This document shows, piece by piece, positions 54,311 to 63,118 of a stretch of 64,000 nucleotides of DNA. The position numbers and the translations under genes were made by a program. Position 1 is the stretch's first letter, and each line of letters opens with the position of its first letter. The notes beneath the pieces are model-generated. The model saw nothing but the letters and a program-made list of their open reading frames with translations, was not told where the DNA came from and searched no databases. This DNA comes from Actinomadura citrea (GTDB taxonomy: Bacteria > Actinomycetota > Actinomycetes > Streptosporangiales > Streptosporangiaceae): the NCBI RefSeq assembly GCF_013409045.1, contig NZ_JACCBT010000001.1:930001-994000 (forward strand), given 5' to 3'.

Positions 54311-56656
54311 ATGCCTGTTCAGGGGCACCGTCAGCGGGGGAATCTTCCCGCCGAGGTGACGAACTTCGTGGGCCGTCGTCACGAGCTGGCGGCAGTGCGG
54401 AACGCACTGTCCACGTCGAGGCTGGTGACGTTGACCGGCGTGGGCGGGGTGGGCAAGACCCGGTTGGCGATGCGGGCGGCTCGGAAGCTGGACCGGGCGT
54501 TCAGCGACGGTGTGTGGGTGGTTCAACTCGCCGAGTTGGGTGATGCGGCGCTGATTCCGCACACCATGGCCGCTGCCTTGGGAGTCGACGAGCGGTCCAC
54601 CCGCGAGCCGCTGCAGGTGCTGGTCGATCACGTGCGAGATCGACATCTGCTCCTGGTGGTGGACAACTGCGAGCACCTGGTGGAGCCGTGCGCGTTCGTC
54701 ATCAACACGTTGTTGCGGTCGGCGCCGGACCTGCGGGTGCTGGCGACCAGCCGGCATGTGCTCGGGGTCGCGGGCGAGCAGGCGCTGTGGGTGCCGCCGC
54801 TGCCGGTCCCTGAGCGGGACGCGCGTTTCCCGGCGTCGAAGGGGGCGCCCCAGTATGAGGCGCTGACGTTGTTCACGGACCGTGTCTCAGCCGTCGTACC
54901 CGGGTTCACCATCACGGAGGAGAACTGGGCGGATGTGGTCCAGATCGGTCGCCGGCTGGACGGTATCCCCTTGGCCTTGGAGTTGGCGGCGCCCTACTTG
55001 CGAGTACTGTCGCCCCATGAGCTGGTGGCCAGGTTGGACGACTGGTTCCGGTTGCGGGGCAAGGACCATCCGGCATTGCTGCCGCGTCACCAGACCCTGC
55101 GGTCCGTGATGGACTGGAGCTTCGAACTGTGCAGCGAACAGGAGCAGGCGCTGTGGGCACGGCTCTCGGTGTTCGCCGGCAGTTTCGATCTGGAGGCGGT
55201 CGAGACCGTCTGCGCCGGCAGCGACGTCGATGACGGTCTCACCGGCGATGCGATGGTGAAGCTGTTGGCCGGTCTGGTCGAGAAATCAGTGTTGTTGCGC
55301 GAGCAGCATGGCGACGAAGTCCGATTTCGGCTATTGGAGACCCTGCGCCAGTACGGAGAGGGCCGGCTGGAGGACTCGGGGCAGGAGCAGATCTTTCAGA
55401 CCCGGCATCGAGATCATTACCTTTCCCTGGCCGAGCGCACCGAAGCGGAATGGTTCGGTCCCGATCAGATGCTGAAGCTCGCCAGGCTGAGACGGGAACA
55501 CAGTAATCTGCAGGCCGCGTTGGACTACGGTCTCGCCACCTCCGACCACGCCCATGCCGGTCTTCGGATGGTGGGAATTCTGGCCTTCTACTGGATGAGT
55601 GGCGGGACTGCCGAAGGCCGATACTGGCTGGAGCGGGCAGTGGCCCGCGACACCGGGCCCACCAGGGAGCGGGTCAGGGCACTGTGGGCCGACGCCTTGA
55701 TCGCCCTGTGGCAGGGGGACGTCCGAGCCATCGATGACTTGTGCGAAAAGTGCCGAACTCTGGCAGGTGAGCTGGGTGATGAGTCCGGCCTGATGCACGC
55801 TCGTGCGGTCGAGGGCATGGCTTCCTTCTTCCAAGGCGACCTGGCTCGGGCAAGCGCCCTGGGGGAAGAGACCACAACGCGTCAGCGGGCGCTCGGGGAG
55901 TTGAATCTTCTGGTGCTGCTGCGCGCCCCACTGGTGATGGCAACGGCGTTTCAGGGGAATCTCGAACGCGCCATCAGCCTGGCCCAGGAGGCGATCGACA
56001 TTTCCAGGGCCCATGGCGAGAGCTACAATTACTCGTTCATGCAGCAGGCGTATGCCGTCGCTTTGTGGGGAGAGGGAGCCCCGAACCCCGGCAGGTGCCG
56101 GCAAGGCATGACGTACCTGGCCGAATCTCTGCGTATCAAGCAGGCTTTCGCGGAGATCCCGGGGACGCTCGGTGGAATCGAGTATCTGGCCTGGTTCCTT
56201 GTCGCCAGTGGGAACGAAGCAAAAGCGGCGCGACTGTTCGGATTCGTGCGGCGGGCATGGGAGAAAGAGCAAGAACTCTTCCTCTTCGGATCTGAGCTAT
56301 ATTTTGCCATACATGATAGATGTGCGGTTCAGGCGCGGCAGTCCCTGGGGGACGAAGTGTATGAGGACGAATTGTCTCGGGGCGCCGAACTGACCCTGTC
56401 CCAAGCCGTCGCGTACGCTCTGGGTGAGAAACCGGACAGTCCCTCTCATGCCCCCGCTTCGACCGAGGCGGCTTCTCCGCTGACTCGCCGCGAGCGGCAG
56501 GTCGCCGAACTGGCCGCTCAGGGCCTGTCGAACAAACAGATCGCAGTCGCGCTCGTCATCGCCCAGCGCACCGCCGAAGGGCATATCGAGAACATCCTGA
56601 GCAAACTGAACTTGACATCCCGCTCTCAGCTCGTCGCCTGGTTCCATCGCCACTGA
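54311..56656 (+). CDS. LAL-type regulator: NB-ARC-like ATPase, helical repeats and LuxR DNA-binding domain
   Basis: A 781-residue STAND-class regulator. The P-loop ATPase is at about 20-270: Walker A GVGGVGKTRLAMRAA, Walker B LLLVVDNCEHLVEP, and GIPLALELAAP. A winged-helix and TPR-like helical region (about 300-690) follows. The C-terminal LuxR domain is LTRRERQVAELAAQGLSNKQIAVALVIAQRTAEGHI (about 718-778). Such proteins switch genes on when a signal opens the ATPase. The 3' two-thirds has visibly lower GC and rarer codons than neighbouring genes, hinting at recent acquisition. The adjacent targets are unknown. Confidence 0.9.
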   Translation: MPVQGHRQRGNLPAEVTNFVGRRHELAAVRNALSTSRLVTLTGVGGVGKTRLAMRAARKLDRAFSDGVWVVQLAELGDAALIPHTMAAALGVDERSTREPLQVLVDHVRDRHLLLVVDNCEHLVEPCAFVINTLLRSAPDLRVLATSRHVLGVAGEQALWVPPLPVPERDARFPASKGAPQYEALTLFTDRVSAVVPGFTITEENWADVVQIGRRLDGIPLALELAAPYLRVLSPHELVARLDDWFRLRGKDHPALLPRHQTLRSVMDWSFELCSEQEQALWARLSVFAGSFDLEAVETVCAGSDVDDGLTGDAMVKLLAGLVEKSVLLREQHGDEVRFRLLETLRQYGEGRLEDSGQEQIFQTRHRDHYLSLAERTEAEWFGPDQMLKLARLRREHSNLQAALDYGLATSDHAHAGLRMVGILAFYWMSGGTAEGRYWLERAVARDTGPTRERVRALWADALIALWQGDVRAIDDLCEKCRTLAGELGDESGLMHARAVEGMASFFQGDLARASALGEETTTRQRALGELNLLVLLRAPLVMATAFQGNLERAISLAQEAIDISRAHGESYNYSFMQQAYAVALWGEGAPNPGRCRQGMTYLAESLRIKQAFAEIPGTLGGIEYLAWFLVASGNEAKAARLFGFVRRAWEKEQELFLFGSELYFAIHDRCAVQARQSLGDEVYEDELSRGAELTLSQAVAYALGEKPDSPSHAPASTEAASPLTRRERQVAELAAQGLSNKQIAVALVIAQRTAEGHIENILSKLNLTSRSQLVAWFHRH

Positions 56657-56821
56657 CGTGAGCTCGATGGAGTGTGCGTGGTGGCATCTGCCCGAGGAGC
56701 TCGGGGGGAGCGTGGGGAGCGCCGGACAGGTACCGGACAGGTAGTCCTCCCGGTGTCGTGGGCGCTGGTGGAAGCGAGAGTCGATGGTGTAACGACCAGC
56801 GACCGCAAAGGAACGGGCAAG

Positions 56822-57136
56822 ATGTTGAGCGGCTCAACGATCGAACCCCAGTCAGACGCCCACCGTCGTGGCGAGACTCCTGAACTCGGGGTCGGTGCGG
56901 GCGGCCGGGGATGGCTGCCGGCCGAGAGGCGGCGCCGATTCGTCGTCCAGGTCTCGCACGAGATGCGCACACCGCTTGCCGCGCTACGACTGGAGTTGGA
57001 AGAAGCCCTGACCAACAGGGACGTCGCCGACCCCTTCGCGGCGCTGAAGGAGGCGTTGCAGAGCGTCGAGCGCTTGGAGAACACGGTGATCGCCCTGCTC
57101 TGGTTGCTCCAAAGGGACGCTTCGGAGCGCCCTTAG
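56822..57136 (+). CDS. Stand-alone HisKA-domain protein (truncated histidine kinase)
   Basis: A 104-residue product whose middle is a histidine-kinase dimerisation helix pair. RRRFVVQVSHEMRTPLAALRLELEEAL carries the phospho-His, followed by ALQSVERLENTVIALLWLLQR. It then stops, with no HATPase domain and no transmembrane or sensor region. ATG 56822 follows AAAGGA; the frame stays open back to 56672. Either this is the relic of a kinase cut at both ends or a small phosphotransfer/decoy protein. The codon pattern looks coding through to the stop. Confidence 0.55.
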   Translation: MLSGSTIEPQSDAHRRGETPELGVGAGGRGWLPAERRRRFVVQVSHEMRTPLAALRLELEEALTNRDVADPFAALKEALQSVERLENTVIALLWLLQRDASERP

Positions 57137-57144
57137 CGGCCGTG

Positions 57145-60054
57145 TCATCCCCCGCCAGTCCGGCCGGACGGCCCTTCGCCGTGGGTTCGCCACCAGTCGG
57201 CCGCCGCGTCCACCGCGAGGCCGGTGATCCAGAGGTCGGCCGGGTCGTCGGGCAGCAGGCGTTCCCGTACCGCGTCGCGCATGGGGTAGGAGAGTGCGGC
57301 GCCCGTGGTGGGAAGGTCGTCGTCCAGGACCTCGGCGGGGATCTTGCAGACCGTGACGGCGGCCGCCACCCCGAAGCCCGCACGTTCCGCCAGGTCGTGG
57401 ACGGTGGCGGCGGCGTCGATCGGCGCGGGACCGCGATCGGCCAGCAACCGGATGAGCCGGACGACGCGGCCGGCGGTGCCCCAGCAGGGGACGGGCGGCC
57501 GAGCCGCCTGCCAGCCGGGCGGCTCGCCCGGTTCGAACGTTCCGCCGGGCGCGTACTCCAGGGCCGTCGCGGTCCGGTCGTGTCGCTGGTAGTCCAAGAT
57601 CAGCAGGGCGCCGTTCGGGGTACGCCAGAGCTCCCCGGGCGCTTCCCGCTCCAGTTGCCTGTCGACCAGCTGACGTTCGGCGTTGGACTGCCCCTCGCCA
57701 CCCGCCGGAGTGATGCGCAGTGTCCGGCAGGAGCCCGTGCCGTCGCCGATCGGAGCGTTGGCCCAGAGGCGCAGGACGTCGAGGATGCCTTCGCGCTGTG
57801 AGTCAGAAGTCCACGGCAGGACGGCCGGGAGCGCGTAGCCCGCCAGGGTGTCCGGCTCGACGCCCACGTAACCGCGGGGTGGCAGGGAGACCGTCCGGAC
57901 GAGGTAGGGCCTGTCGGCCGCGGGTTCGTCGGTCGTCGCCGACTCAAGCGCTTGGGCCACGAGCCGTTGGCGCACGAGCCACCTCGTCTGCGCCCTGGTG
58001 CGCCTGAAGGGGAGGTCGGAGGCCGGCACGACCAATGCGGGCAGTGCAGGAGGCTGGGGACGGCCGATCCGGTCGCGCAACTCGATGGACAGCAGGAGGC
58101 ACTCGACGGCCGTACGGGCCGCTTCGAGGACGCCGTCGCGCAGGGCCGGCGCGGTCACCTCGGGCAGCACGGCCTCCAGCGCGTCGGCGGCCGCGCGCGG
58201 TCCGGTCAGCGCCGCCTCCAGCAGGCGCGCCGCCCGCTCGCGGTCGAGACGTCGCAGCGCCGCCGATCCGTCCGGGTCCACCGGGTCCCGCCGCGTCCAC
58301 CAGCCGGGCGGCGGCACGAGCCCGCTCTTCGTGCTCATGACAGGCGAGAAGGGCAGCCGCGCCGTCCGGGTCCCATCGGGGGCGGTGACCGTGATCGCAC
58401 CGCGGCTCAACCGGACCTCGCTCGGCCCGGCGGCGCCCGGGAACGTCACCTCGGCGGCGCCTGGCGCCTGGGGCCGTGCGGTGGCGGTGCCCGGGTCCAG
58501 GGTCAACGCGACGGTCCGGCCCGTCCGCCCCTCGACCTGGAACGTCTGCCAGACGCCGTCCTGGATGCGGGACAGGAGGCCGGTCTTGCCGTCGTACCAG
58601 GGCAGCAGCCCGTCGGGCAGTTGGGGAAGACTCATCGACAGGGCGTCGTCGCCGGTGACGGACGCGTGGGCGTGCCAGGACCGTTCCGTGATGGTGAGGT
58701 ATCCGAGATGCTGGACGATCGTCCGGCCTGCTTTCGGCGACTTCGACGGCGTCCCGTCGCCGGAAACGGCCAGCTCGGCGGGGATGCCGCCGCGCAGGGC
58801 CGCCAGCAGGGCGTCCACGGGATCGGCGGGGTCGAGCCCGTCCGCGACACCCGGCTCCAGGTCGAGCAGACCGCTGCAGGCGGTGAGCCGCACCAACTGG
58901 TGCAGGGCGCTGTACAGGAAGGGAAGGTCCGGGCGGCCCGCGTCGGCCTTCCAGCCGTCGACGGCTTCGCGCAGCACCTCCCGGGTCTCCGGCAGATCCC
59001 AGAGCGCTTTCACCGTGGCCGGGTAGTCGACGTTGCCGTAATACCCCAGGTCGCGGACGAACGCCTCCAGCAGGCCGGCGAAACGCTCGCGTCCTTCTGG
59101 CCCGGATGCCACGTCCGCGGCCAGTTGCCCCAGGTCGAAGCCCGAACCCCACCAGCGGGGCGAGTCGGTGCCCATCCGCCCCTGGGGGATGATGTGCCGG
59201 TGGTCGGGAGGCGGAAGCGCCGGGTCCGTCTCCTCGCCGAAGACCACCTCGGCGTCCGGGAAAAGTCGATCCCCTGCCTGGTCGGCGAGCTTCAGCAGGA
59301 CTTCGGCCGCGCAACCCCGTCCCGTGGTGCCGAACCACCGGGCCGGCAGGTGCGCCCCCGCCCCGCTCTCGGCCAAGGACTCCAGCCACATCTGCCGGAT
59401 CTCCTCGGCGACCTCCTCGCCGCTCTCCTCCTCGTGCCGGGCGCGGTCGGGTTCGGCGGCGATCAGCAGCTTCATCAGGTCGTCGTCGCGTCCGGCCATC
59501 GCGACGAGCGGCTCACGGGCGGCCGCCCAGACCTGGTGGGACGCGATGGGCATGAGCCCGGCGCGGAGCAGCCGCCCGGCCAGGAACTCCTCCTCGTCCC
59601 GCTTCTTGATCTTCGCGGCGCGGGCCAGCGCGCGCAGGTCAGGGAAGATCCGGGCGTACGGGATGAGCCCGGCGTCGAATCCCGCGCAGACCACCTCGCG
59701 GAAGCGGGCGTGCGCCTCCTCCGCCGGCAACGTCGCGGCGAGCGTCTTGGCGTAGTCGCGCAGCGCGGCCGGTCCGACGCCGCCCGCGGGCACCAGTTCG
59801 AGGAAGACGCCCTGGACCCGGTCGAGGTCGAGGAGCGCGGGATGGTCCTTCTCGACCTTGCGCGCCTGCCCGAACGCCCAGAACGCGAGCTCGCTCTCGC
59901 CCGCCCGCACGAGCTCCCGGCAGGCGTGCTCGAAGAACGGCGCCAGCTCGGCGGCGGGCACCGGGTCCGCAGCCTTGACCAGCATCTTCTTGGCGCCCTT
60001 GGGCCCGGCGGCGGCGAGGTCCGCCGGTGCGGGCAACTGCGGGAACTGAGTCAT
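57145..60054 (-). CDS. Large soluble protein of unknown function
   Basis: A 969-residue protein with no signal peptide or membrane helix. The first 200 residues are helical (PKGAKKMLVKAADPVPAAELAPFFEHACRELVRAGESELAFWAFGQARKVEKDHPALLDL) and resemble N-termini of actinomycete proteins annotated only as DNA-binding and found near MoxR/vWA genes. A central beta-rich part (about 420-600) and a C-terminal domain with Trp-rich strands follow. No catalytic motif is visible. It converges on the HisKA gene and shares a neighbourhood with the DUF4132 protein. ATG 60054 is supported only weakly. The 174 bases upstream, up to the GntR gene, hold no gene. Confidence 0.75.
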   Translation of the reverse strand: MTQFPQLPAPADLAAAGPKGAKKMLVKAADPVPAAELAPFFEHACRELVRAGESELAFWAFGQARKVEKDHPALLDLDRVQGVFLELVPAGGVGPAALRDYAKTLAATLPAEEAHARFREVVCAGFDAGLIPYARIFPDLRALARAAKIKKRDEEEFLAGRLLRAGLMPIASHQVWAAAREPLVAMAGRDDDLMKLLIAAEPDRARHEEESGEEVAEEIRQMWLESLAESGAGAHLPARWFGTTGRGCAAEVLLKLADQAGDRLFPDAEVVFGEETDPALPPPDHRHIIPQGRMGTDSPRWWGSGFDLGQLAADVASGPEGRERFAGLLEAFVRDLGYYGNVDYPATVKALWDLPETREVLREAVDGWKADAGRPDLPFLYSALHQLVRLTACSGLLDLEPGVADGLDPADPVDALLAALRGGIPAELAVSGDGTPSKSPKAGRTIVQHLGYLTITERSWHAHASVTGDDALSMSLPQLPDGLLPWYDGKTGLLSRIQDGVWQTFQVEGRTGRTVALTLDPGTATARPQAPGAAEVTFPGAAGPSEVRLSRGAITVTAPDGTRTARLPFSPVMSTKSGLVPPPGWWTRRDPVDPDGSAALRRLDRERAARLLEAALTGPRAAADALEAVLPEVTAPALRDGVLEAARTAVECLLLSIELRDRIGRPQPPALPALVVPASDLPFRRTRAQTRWLVRQRLVAQALESATTDEPAADRPYLVRTVSLPPRGYVGVEPDTLAGYALPAVLPWTSDSQREGILDVLRLWANAPIGDGTGSCRTLRITPAGGEGQSNAERQLVDRQLEREAPGELWRTPNGALLILDYQRHDRTATALEYAPGGTFEPGEPPGWQAARPPVPCWGTAGRVVRLIRLLADRGPAPIDAAATVHDLAERAGFGVAAAVTVCKIPAEVLDDDLPTTGAALSYPMRDAVRERLLPDDPADLWITGLAVDAAADWWRTHGEGPSGRTGGG

Positions 60055-60228
60055 CGCGCCCTTCGTCCCTGATCTTCTGAACGACCGTGAAACCCTGCGA
60101 CGGTCCGCCCGGGTGATCGGTTCCGCGGCGGGCGCATCGAACGGTGCCGCGCGGTGGCGCGGTGGTCGGTCCGGTGCGACGGCGACAAGACCCGGCGGGT
60201 CGCCGTTCCGCCGCGCGGCGCTGCCGGC

Positions 60229-60909
60229 TCAGTCCTCGTTCTCCCACTGGGCCAGTCGGATGTCGCGGGCGTCGCTGAAGTGCTGGGCGCAGAGGTCGCC
60301 CGCCCGTTCCTGTTCCCGTGCCTCGACGGCGCGCACGATCGCGCGGTGCTGCTCGATGGTCGCTTCCCGCCGGTTCGGGTACGTCAGTGTCGTATTGGGG
60401 AAGCGGCCCAGGTGCAGGTCGAGACGTTCGAGCAGGTCGAGCAGCGCGAGCTGGTGAGTACATCGCCAGACGGCCTGGTGGAACTCCCGGTTCGTCTCGA
60501 CCATTCCCCGCGGATTGTCGACGTCGACCGACTCGTAGCGCTTGGCTGCTTTCCGTAATGTCAGCAGGTCGTGCGTCGTGCGCCGACCCGCGGCGGCCCG
60601 TCCCGCCTCGCGCTCCAGGAGGATCCGCACCTCGTAGAGGTCCAGGATCTCGTCGGGGCTGTGGTCGCGGACCGTCAGGCCGCTCCCGTCCCGGACGACC
60701 AGCCCGTCCTGCTCCAGGCGCAGCAGCGCCTCCCGGACGGGAGTGCGGCTGACCTCGTACATGGCTGCGAGCGTGCTCTCGACCAGATACCGGCCGGGCT
60801 CCAGGTCGCCGAGATAGATCGACTGCTTGAGTTGCTCGTACAGGGCGTGGCGCCGGTTCTCGGGGAGGCCCGCGATCGATCGGTTCGGTCCGGCCGAGGC
60901 AGACTTCAT
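60229..60909 (-). CDS. GntR-family (FCD/FadR type) transcriptional regulator
   Basis: A 226-residue repressor. The winged helix (about 22-85) has YEQLKQSIYLGDLEPGRYLVE and YEVSRTPVREALLRLEQDGLVV. The FCD ligand domain (about 95-215) carries the metal-binding His set (TNREFHQAVWR, and later EQHRAIVRAVEAREQERA). It is the last gene on the same strand as the catabolic genes at 61136-64000 but has its own leader. The GCTGTATACAGC palindrome at 61101-61112 is the likely operator. The inducer should be an intermediate of that pathway. Confidence 0.9.
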   Translation of the reverse strand: MKSASAGPNRSIAGLPENRRHALYEQLKQSIYLGDLEPGRYLVESTLAAMYEVSRTPVREALLRLEQDGLVVRDGSGLTVRDHSPDEILDLYEVRILLEREAGRAAAGRRTTHDLLTLRKAAKRYESVDVDNPRGMVETNREFHQAVWRCTHQLALLDLLERLDLHLGRFPNTTLTYPNRREATIEQHRAIVRAVEAREQERAGDLCAQHFSDARDIRLAQWENED

Positions 60910-61100
60910 ACCGCTCCTTCGTCGTGTGGCGCTGCCGGCGCAGGTCAGTGCGCAGCCGCATACAATCTAGCCGCACCCAGGTGAAGCTGTCGACTCGCCC
61001 TCTACAGCAGCAGATCGCGGTCCAAAGTCACGCGGGAGGGTGCACGCCGAAGTGGCTCCGGGATCCCCTCCTCAGCGAGTCCTGGGCCAGATCGTAGGCC

Positions 61101-61112
61101 GCTGTATACAGC
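61101..61112. promoter_or_regulatory. GntR-type operator GCTGTATACAGC
   Basis: A perfect 12-bp palindrome with the TGTATACA core common to FadR/GntR-family sites lies about 190 bases upstream of the gntR start and 24 bases past the deacetylase stop. A half-site-like GCATACAATC occurs at about 60958-60967. Confidence 0.6.
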
Positions 61113-61135
61113 CGGTCGGCGCTCCCGGAGCCGGC

Positions 61136-62047
61136 TCAGCCGTGCGCGGACCCGGGCGGGAAGGTCTCCAGCCAGAAGCGGGCGATCTCGTCACGGCCCG
61201 CGATCCAGATGTCGCCGTTCGCGCTGAGGTGCTCGATCAGGCGCAGCAGTCCGGGCAACCGGGCCGGACGGCCGATGATCCTCGGGTGCAGGCCGACCGA
61301 CATCAACCGGGGGCGCCGCACGCTTTCGCCCGCGAGGGTGTCGAAGCAGTCGATCGCGTAGCGCGCGAAGTCGTCGGCGGTGAAGAACTGCCCCTTGTAG
61401 AACTTCGTGTCGTTGACGTCGAGCGAGTAAGGGACGATCAGGAAGGGGCGGCCGTCCACCGCCTCGTAGTAGGGGATGTCGTCGCTGACCGAGCCCGCGT
61501 CGTAGACCAGGCCGGCCTGTGCCAGCAATGAGCGTGTGCGCACGGTGTTGGGAGGACGGGTGAACCAGCCCTGGACCGCACGGCCGGTGAGGCGCTCAAG
61601 CGTTTCGACGCAGTTGACGATGTTGCGGCGTTCCTGCTCGGCGGTGAGGCCGGTGTGCGGGATCCAGCGGTAGCCGTGCCCCACCACGTCGCAGCCGCGC
61701 TCCTTGATCGCCTCGGTCACGGCGGTGTTGCGTTCCAGCGCGAGGGCCGAGGCGAAGATGGTGGGCACGATCCCGTGCTCGTCCAGCGCCTCCAGCAGCC
61801 GCCACACGCCGACGCGGCTGCCGTACTCGAACGTCGACTCGGCGAACAGTTCACGCTCCCCGGCCGGAACCTCGTACCTGGCTTCGACGAGGGTCTCATG
61901 TGCAGGATCGCCGTCCAGGACGTTGCGTTCGGCGCCCTCTTCGTAGTTGACGACGAAGTTGACGGCGAGCCGTGCGCCGTTCGGCCAGACGAAGTCCGGC
62001 GGGTTCGGACCGTAGCCGACGAAATCGCGTGGTGCCAGGGTGTCCAT
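61136..62047 (-). CDS. PuuE-like polysaccharide-deacetylase-fold amidohydrolase
   Basis: A 303-residue NodB-fold hydrolase of the PuuE/allantoinase group: VNFVVNYEEGAERNVLDGD at the N-terminus, IVPTIFASALALERN, GHGYRWIPHTGLTAEQERRNI, GWFTRPPNTVRTRSLLAQAGLVYDAGSVSDDIPYY and LMSVGLHPRIIGRPAR. The missing first Asp motif of true deacetylases is also typical of PuuE. The substrate is likely a ureide, cyclic imide or similar amide. ATG 62047 follows GGAGGA. It lies in a row with an asparaginase-like and an MmgE/PrpD gene. Confidence 0.87.
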   Translation of the reverse strand: MDTLAPRDFVGYGPNPPDFVWPNGARLAVNFVVNYEEGAERNVLDGDPAHETLVEARYEVPAGERELFAESTFEYGSRVGVWRLLEALDEHGIVPTIFASALALERNTAVTEAIKERGCDVVGHGYRWIPHTGLTAEQERRNIVNCVETLERLTGRAVQGWFTRPPNTVRTRSLLAQAGLVYDAGSVSDDIPYYEAVDGRPFLIVPYSLDVNDTKFYKGQFFTADDFARYAIDCFDTLAGESVRRPRLMSVGLHPRIIGRPARLPGLLRLIEHLSANGDIWIAGRDEIARFWLETFPPGSAHG

Positions 62048-62109
62048 TTGTCTCCTCCAACGGCGACGGTGTGGCCGGCGGGCGCGGCGAGGACGGGAGG
62101 CGGGCGGGA

Positions 62110-63066
62110 TCAGAAGAGCTGCCGGGCGGTCAGTCCGGCGGAGAGGCCGAACACCAGGCGGAGCCTCGCCTTGAGCGGTGACAGCGTCCGCGAGGCGACC
62201 AGCCCGTCGGCCAGCAGCTGGGTCTCCGAACCGTGGCCGCGGTAGGTGCGCCGCAGGATGGGCCCGTCCTCACATCTGCTGGCGAGGACCACGGGCCGGT
62301 CTCCGCGAACGACGCGTACCAGCGCGTCGGCCAGTGGCGGCGGCAGGTGCCCGGCGCCCGTCCCGGCCACCACGAGGGCGTCCACCTCGGCGGCGATGGC
62401 GTCGACCAGCCGCCCGTCCGCACCGGCCATCGCCGGTACGATCTCCACCCTCCGGTCCGGCGGTGCGGTGGCCGGAAGCCGGTCGGTGACGGGCGGCGGG
62501 CCGAGCAGCAGTTCCACCTCGTCCTCCGCCAGGAACCCGACCGGGCCGGCGGAGGGGGAGGCGAAGGCCGCGATCCGGGTGCTGTGGTGCTTGGTCACCA
62601 GCCGAGCCACATGGATCTCGTCCTGGAAGACCACCACGGGACCGTACCGGGCGAGAGGTGCGTGCAGCGCCGCGCTGATGGCCGCCCTGATGTTGGCCGG
62701 CCCGTCGGCGCCCGGCAGGTGGGGGGCGCGCATGGCCCCGGTGACCACGACGGGGACGACCGTGTCCACCAGCATCGCCAGCGCGTACGCCGTCTCCTCC
62801 AGGGTGTCGGTGCCGTGGGTGACCACGACGCCCTCGGCGCCGCCCTCGATCTCCTCGCGCACCGCGGCGGCCAGCGCCCACATGTCGTCGAGGGTGACGG
62901 CCCGGCTGGAGACGGTGCGCACGTCGCGCGGCCGGACGGCGACCGGGAGCCCGCCCACCGTGCCCGCCAGGTCGCCCGCGCCATGGCGCGCCGCCGCGCC
63001 GCCCTCGTCGGGAGCCGCCGCGACGGTGCCGCCCATGGCCAGCAGGCTCACGGTGCCGTTGCTCAT
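62110..63066 (-). CDS. Asparaginase-family amidohydrolase
   Basis: A 318-residue L-asparaginase-fold enzyme. The first catalytic Thr is in LLAMGGTVAAAPDEGGA (about 13), the second in VVVTHGTDTLEETAYALAM (about 87), and TGAMRAPHLPGADGPANIRAA follows. The C-terminal domain has VDALVVAGTGAGHLPPPL. It hydrolyses an amide side chain to ammonia; asparagine is only one possibility, given the unusual neighbours. ATG 63066 is chosen as the start of the family-like sequence. It is transcribed between the MmgE/PrpD and PuuE-like genes, with about 50-60 bases on either side. Confidence 0.88.
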   Translation of the reverse strand: MSNGTVSLLAMGGTVAAAPDEGGAAARHGAGDLAGTVGGLPVAVRPRDVRTVSSRAVTLDDMWALAAAVREEIEGGAEGVVVTHGTDTLEETAYALAMLVDTVVPVVVTGAMRAPHLPGADGPANIRAAISAALHAPLARYGPVVVFQDEIHVARLVTKHHSTRIAAFASPSAGPVGFLAEDEVELLLGPPPVTDRLPATAPPDRRVEIVPAMAGADGRLVDAIAAEVDALVVAGTGAGHLPPPLADALVRVVRGDRPVVLASRCEDGPILRRTYRGHGSETQLLADGLVASRTLSPLKARLRLVFGLSAGLTARQLF

Positions 63067-63118
63067 CGTCCCGCCCCCGCTCGTGACGCTCGGCCTTCTC
63101 GCACAGCTCCGCCTCCGA

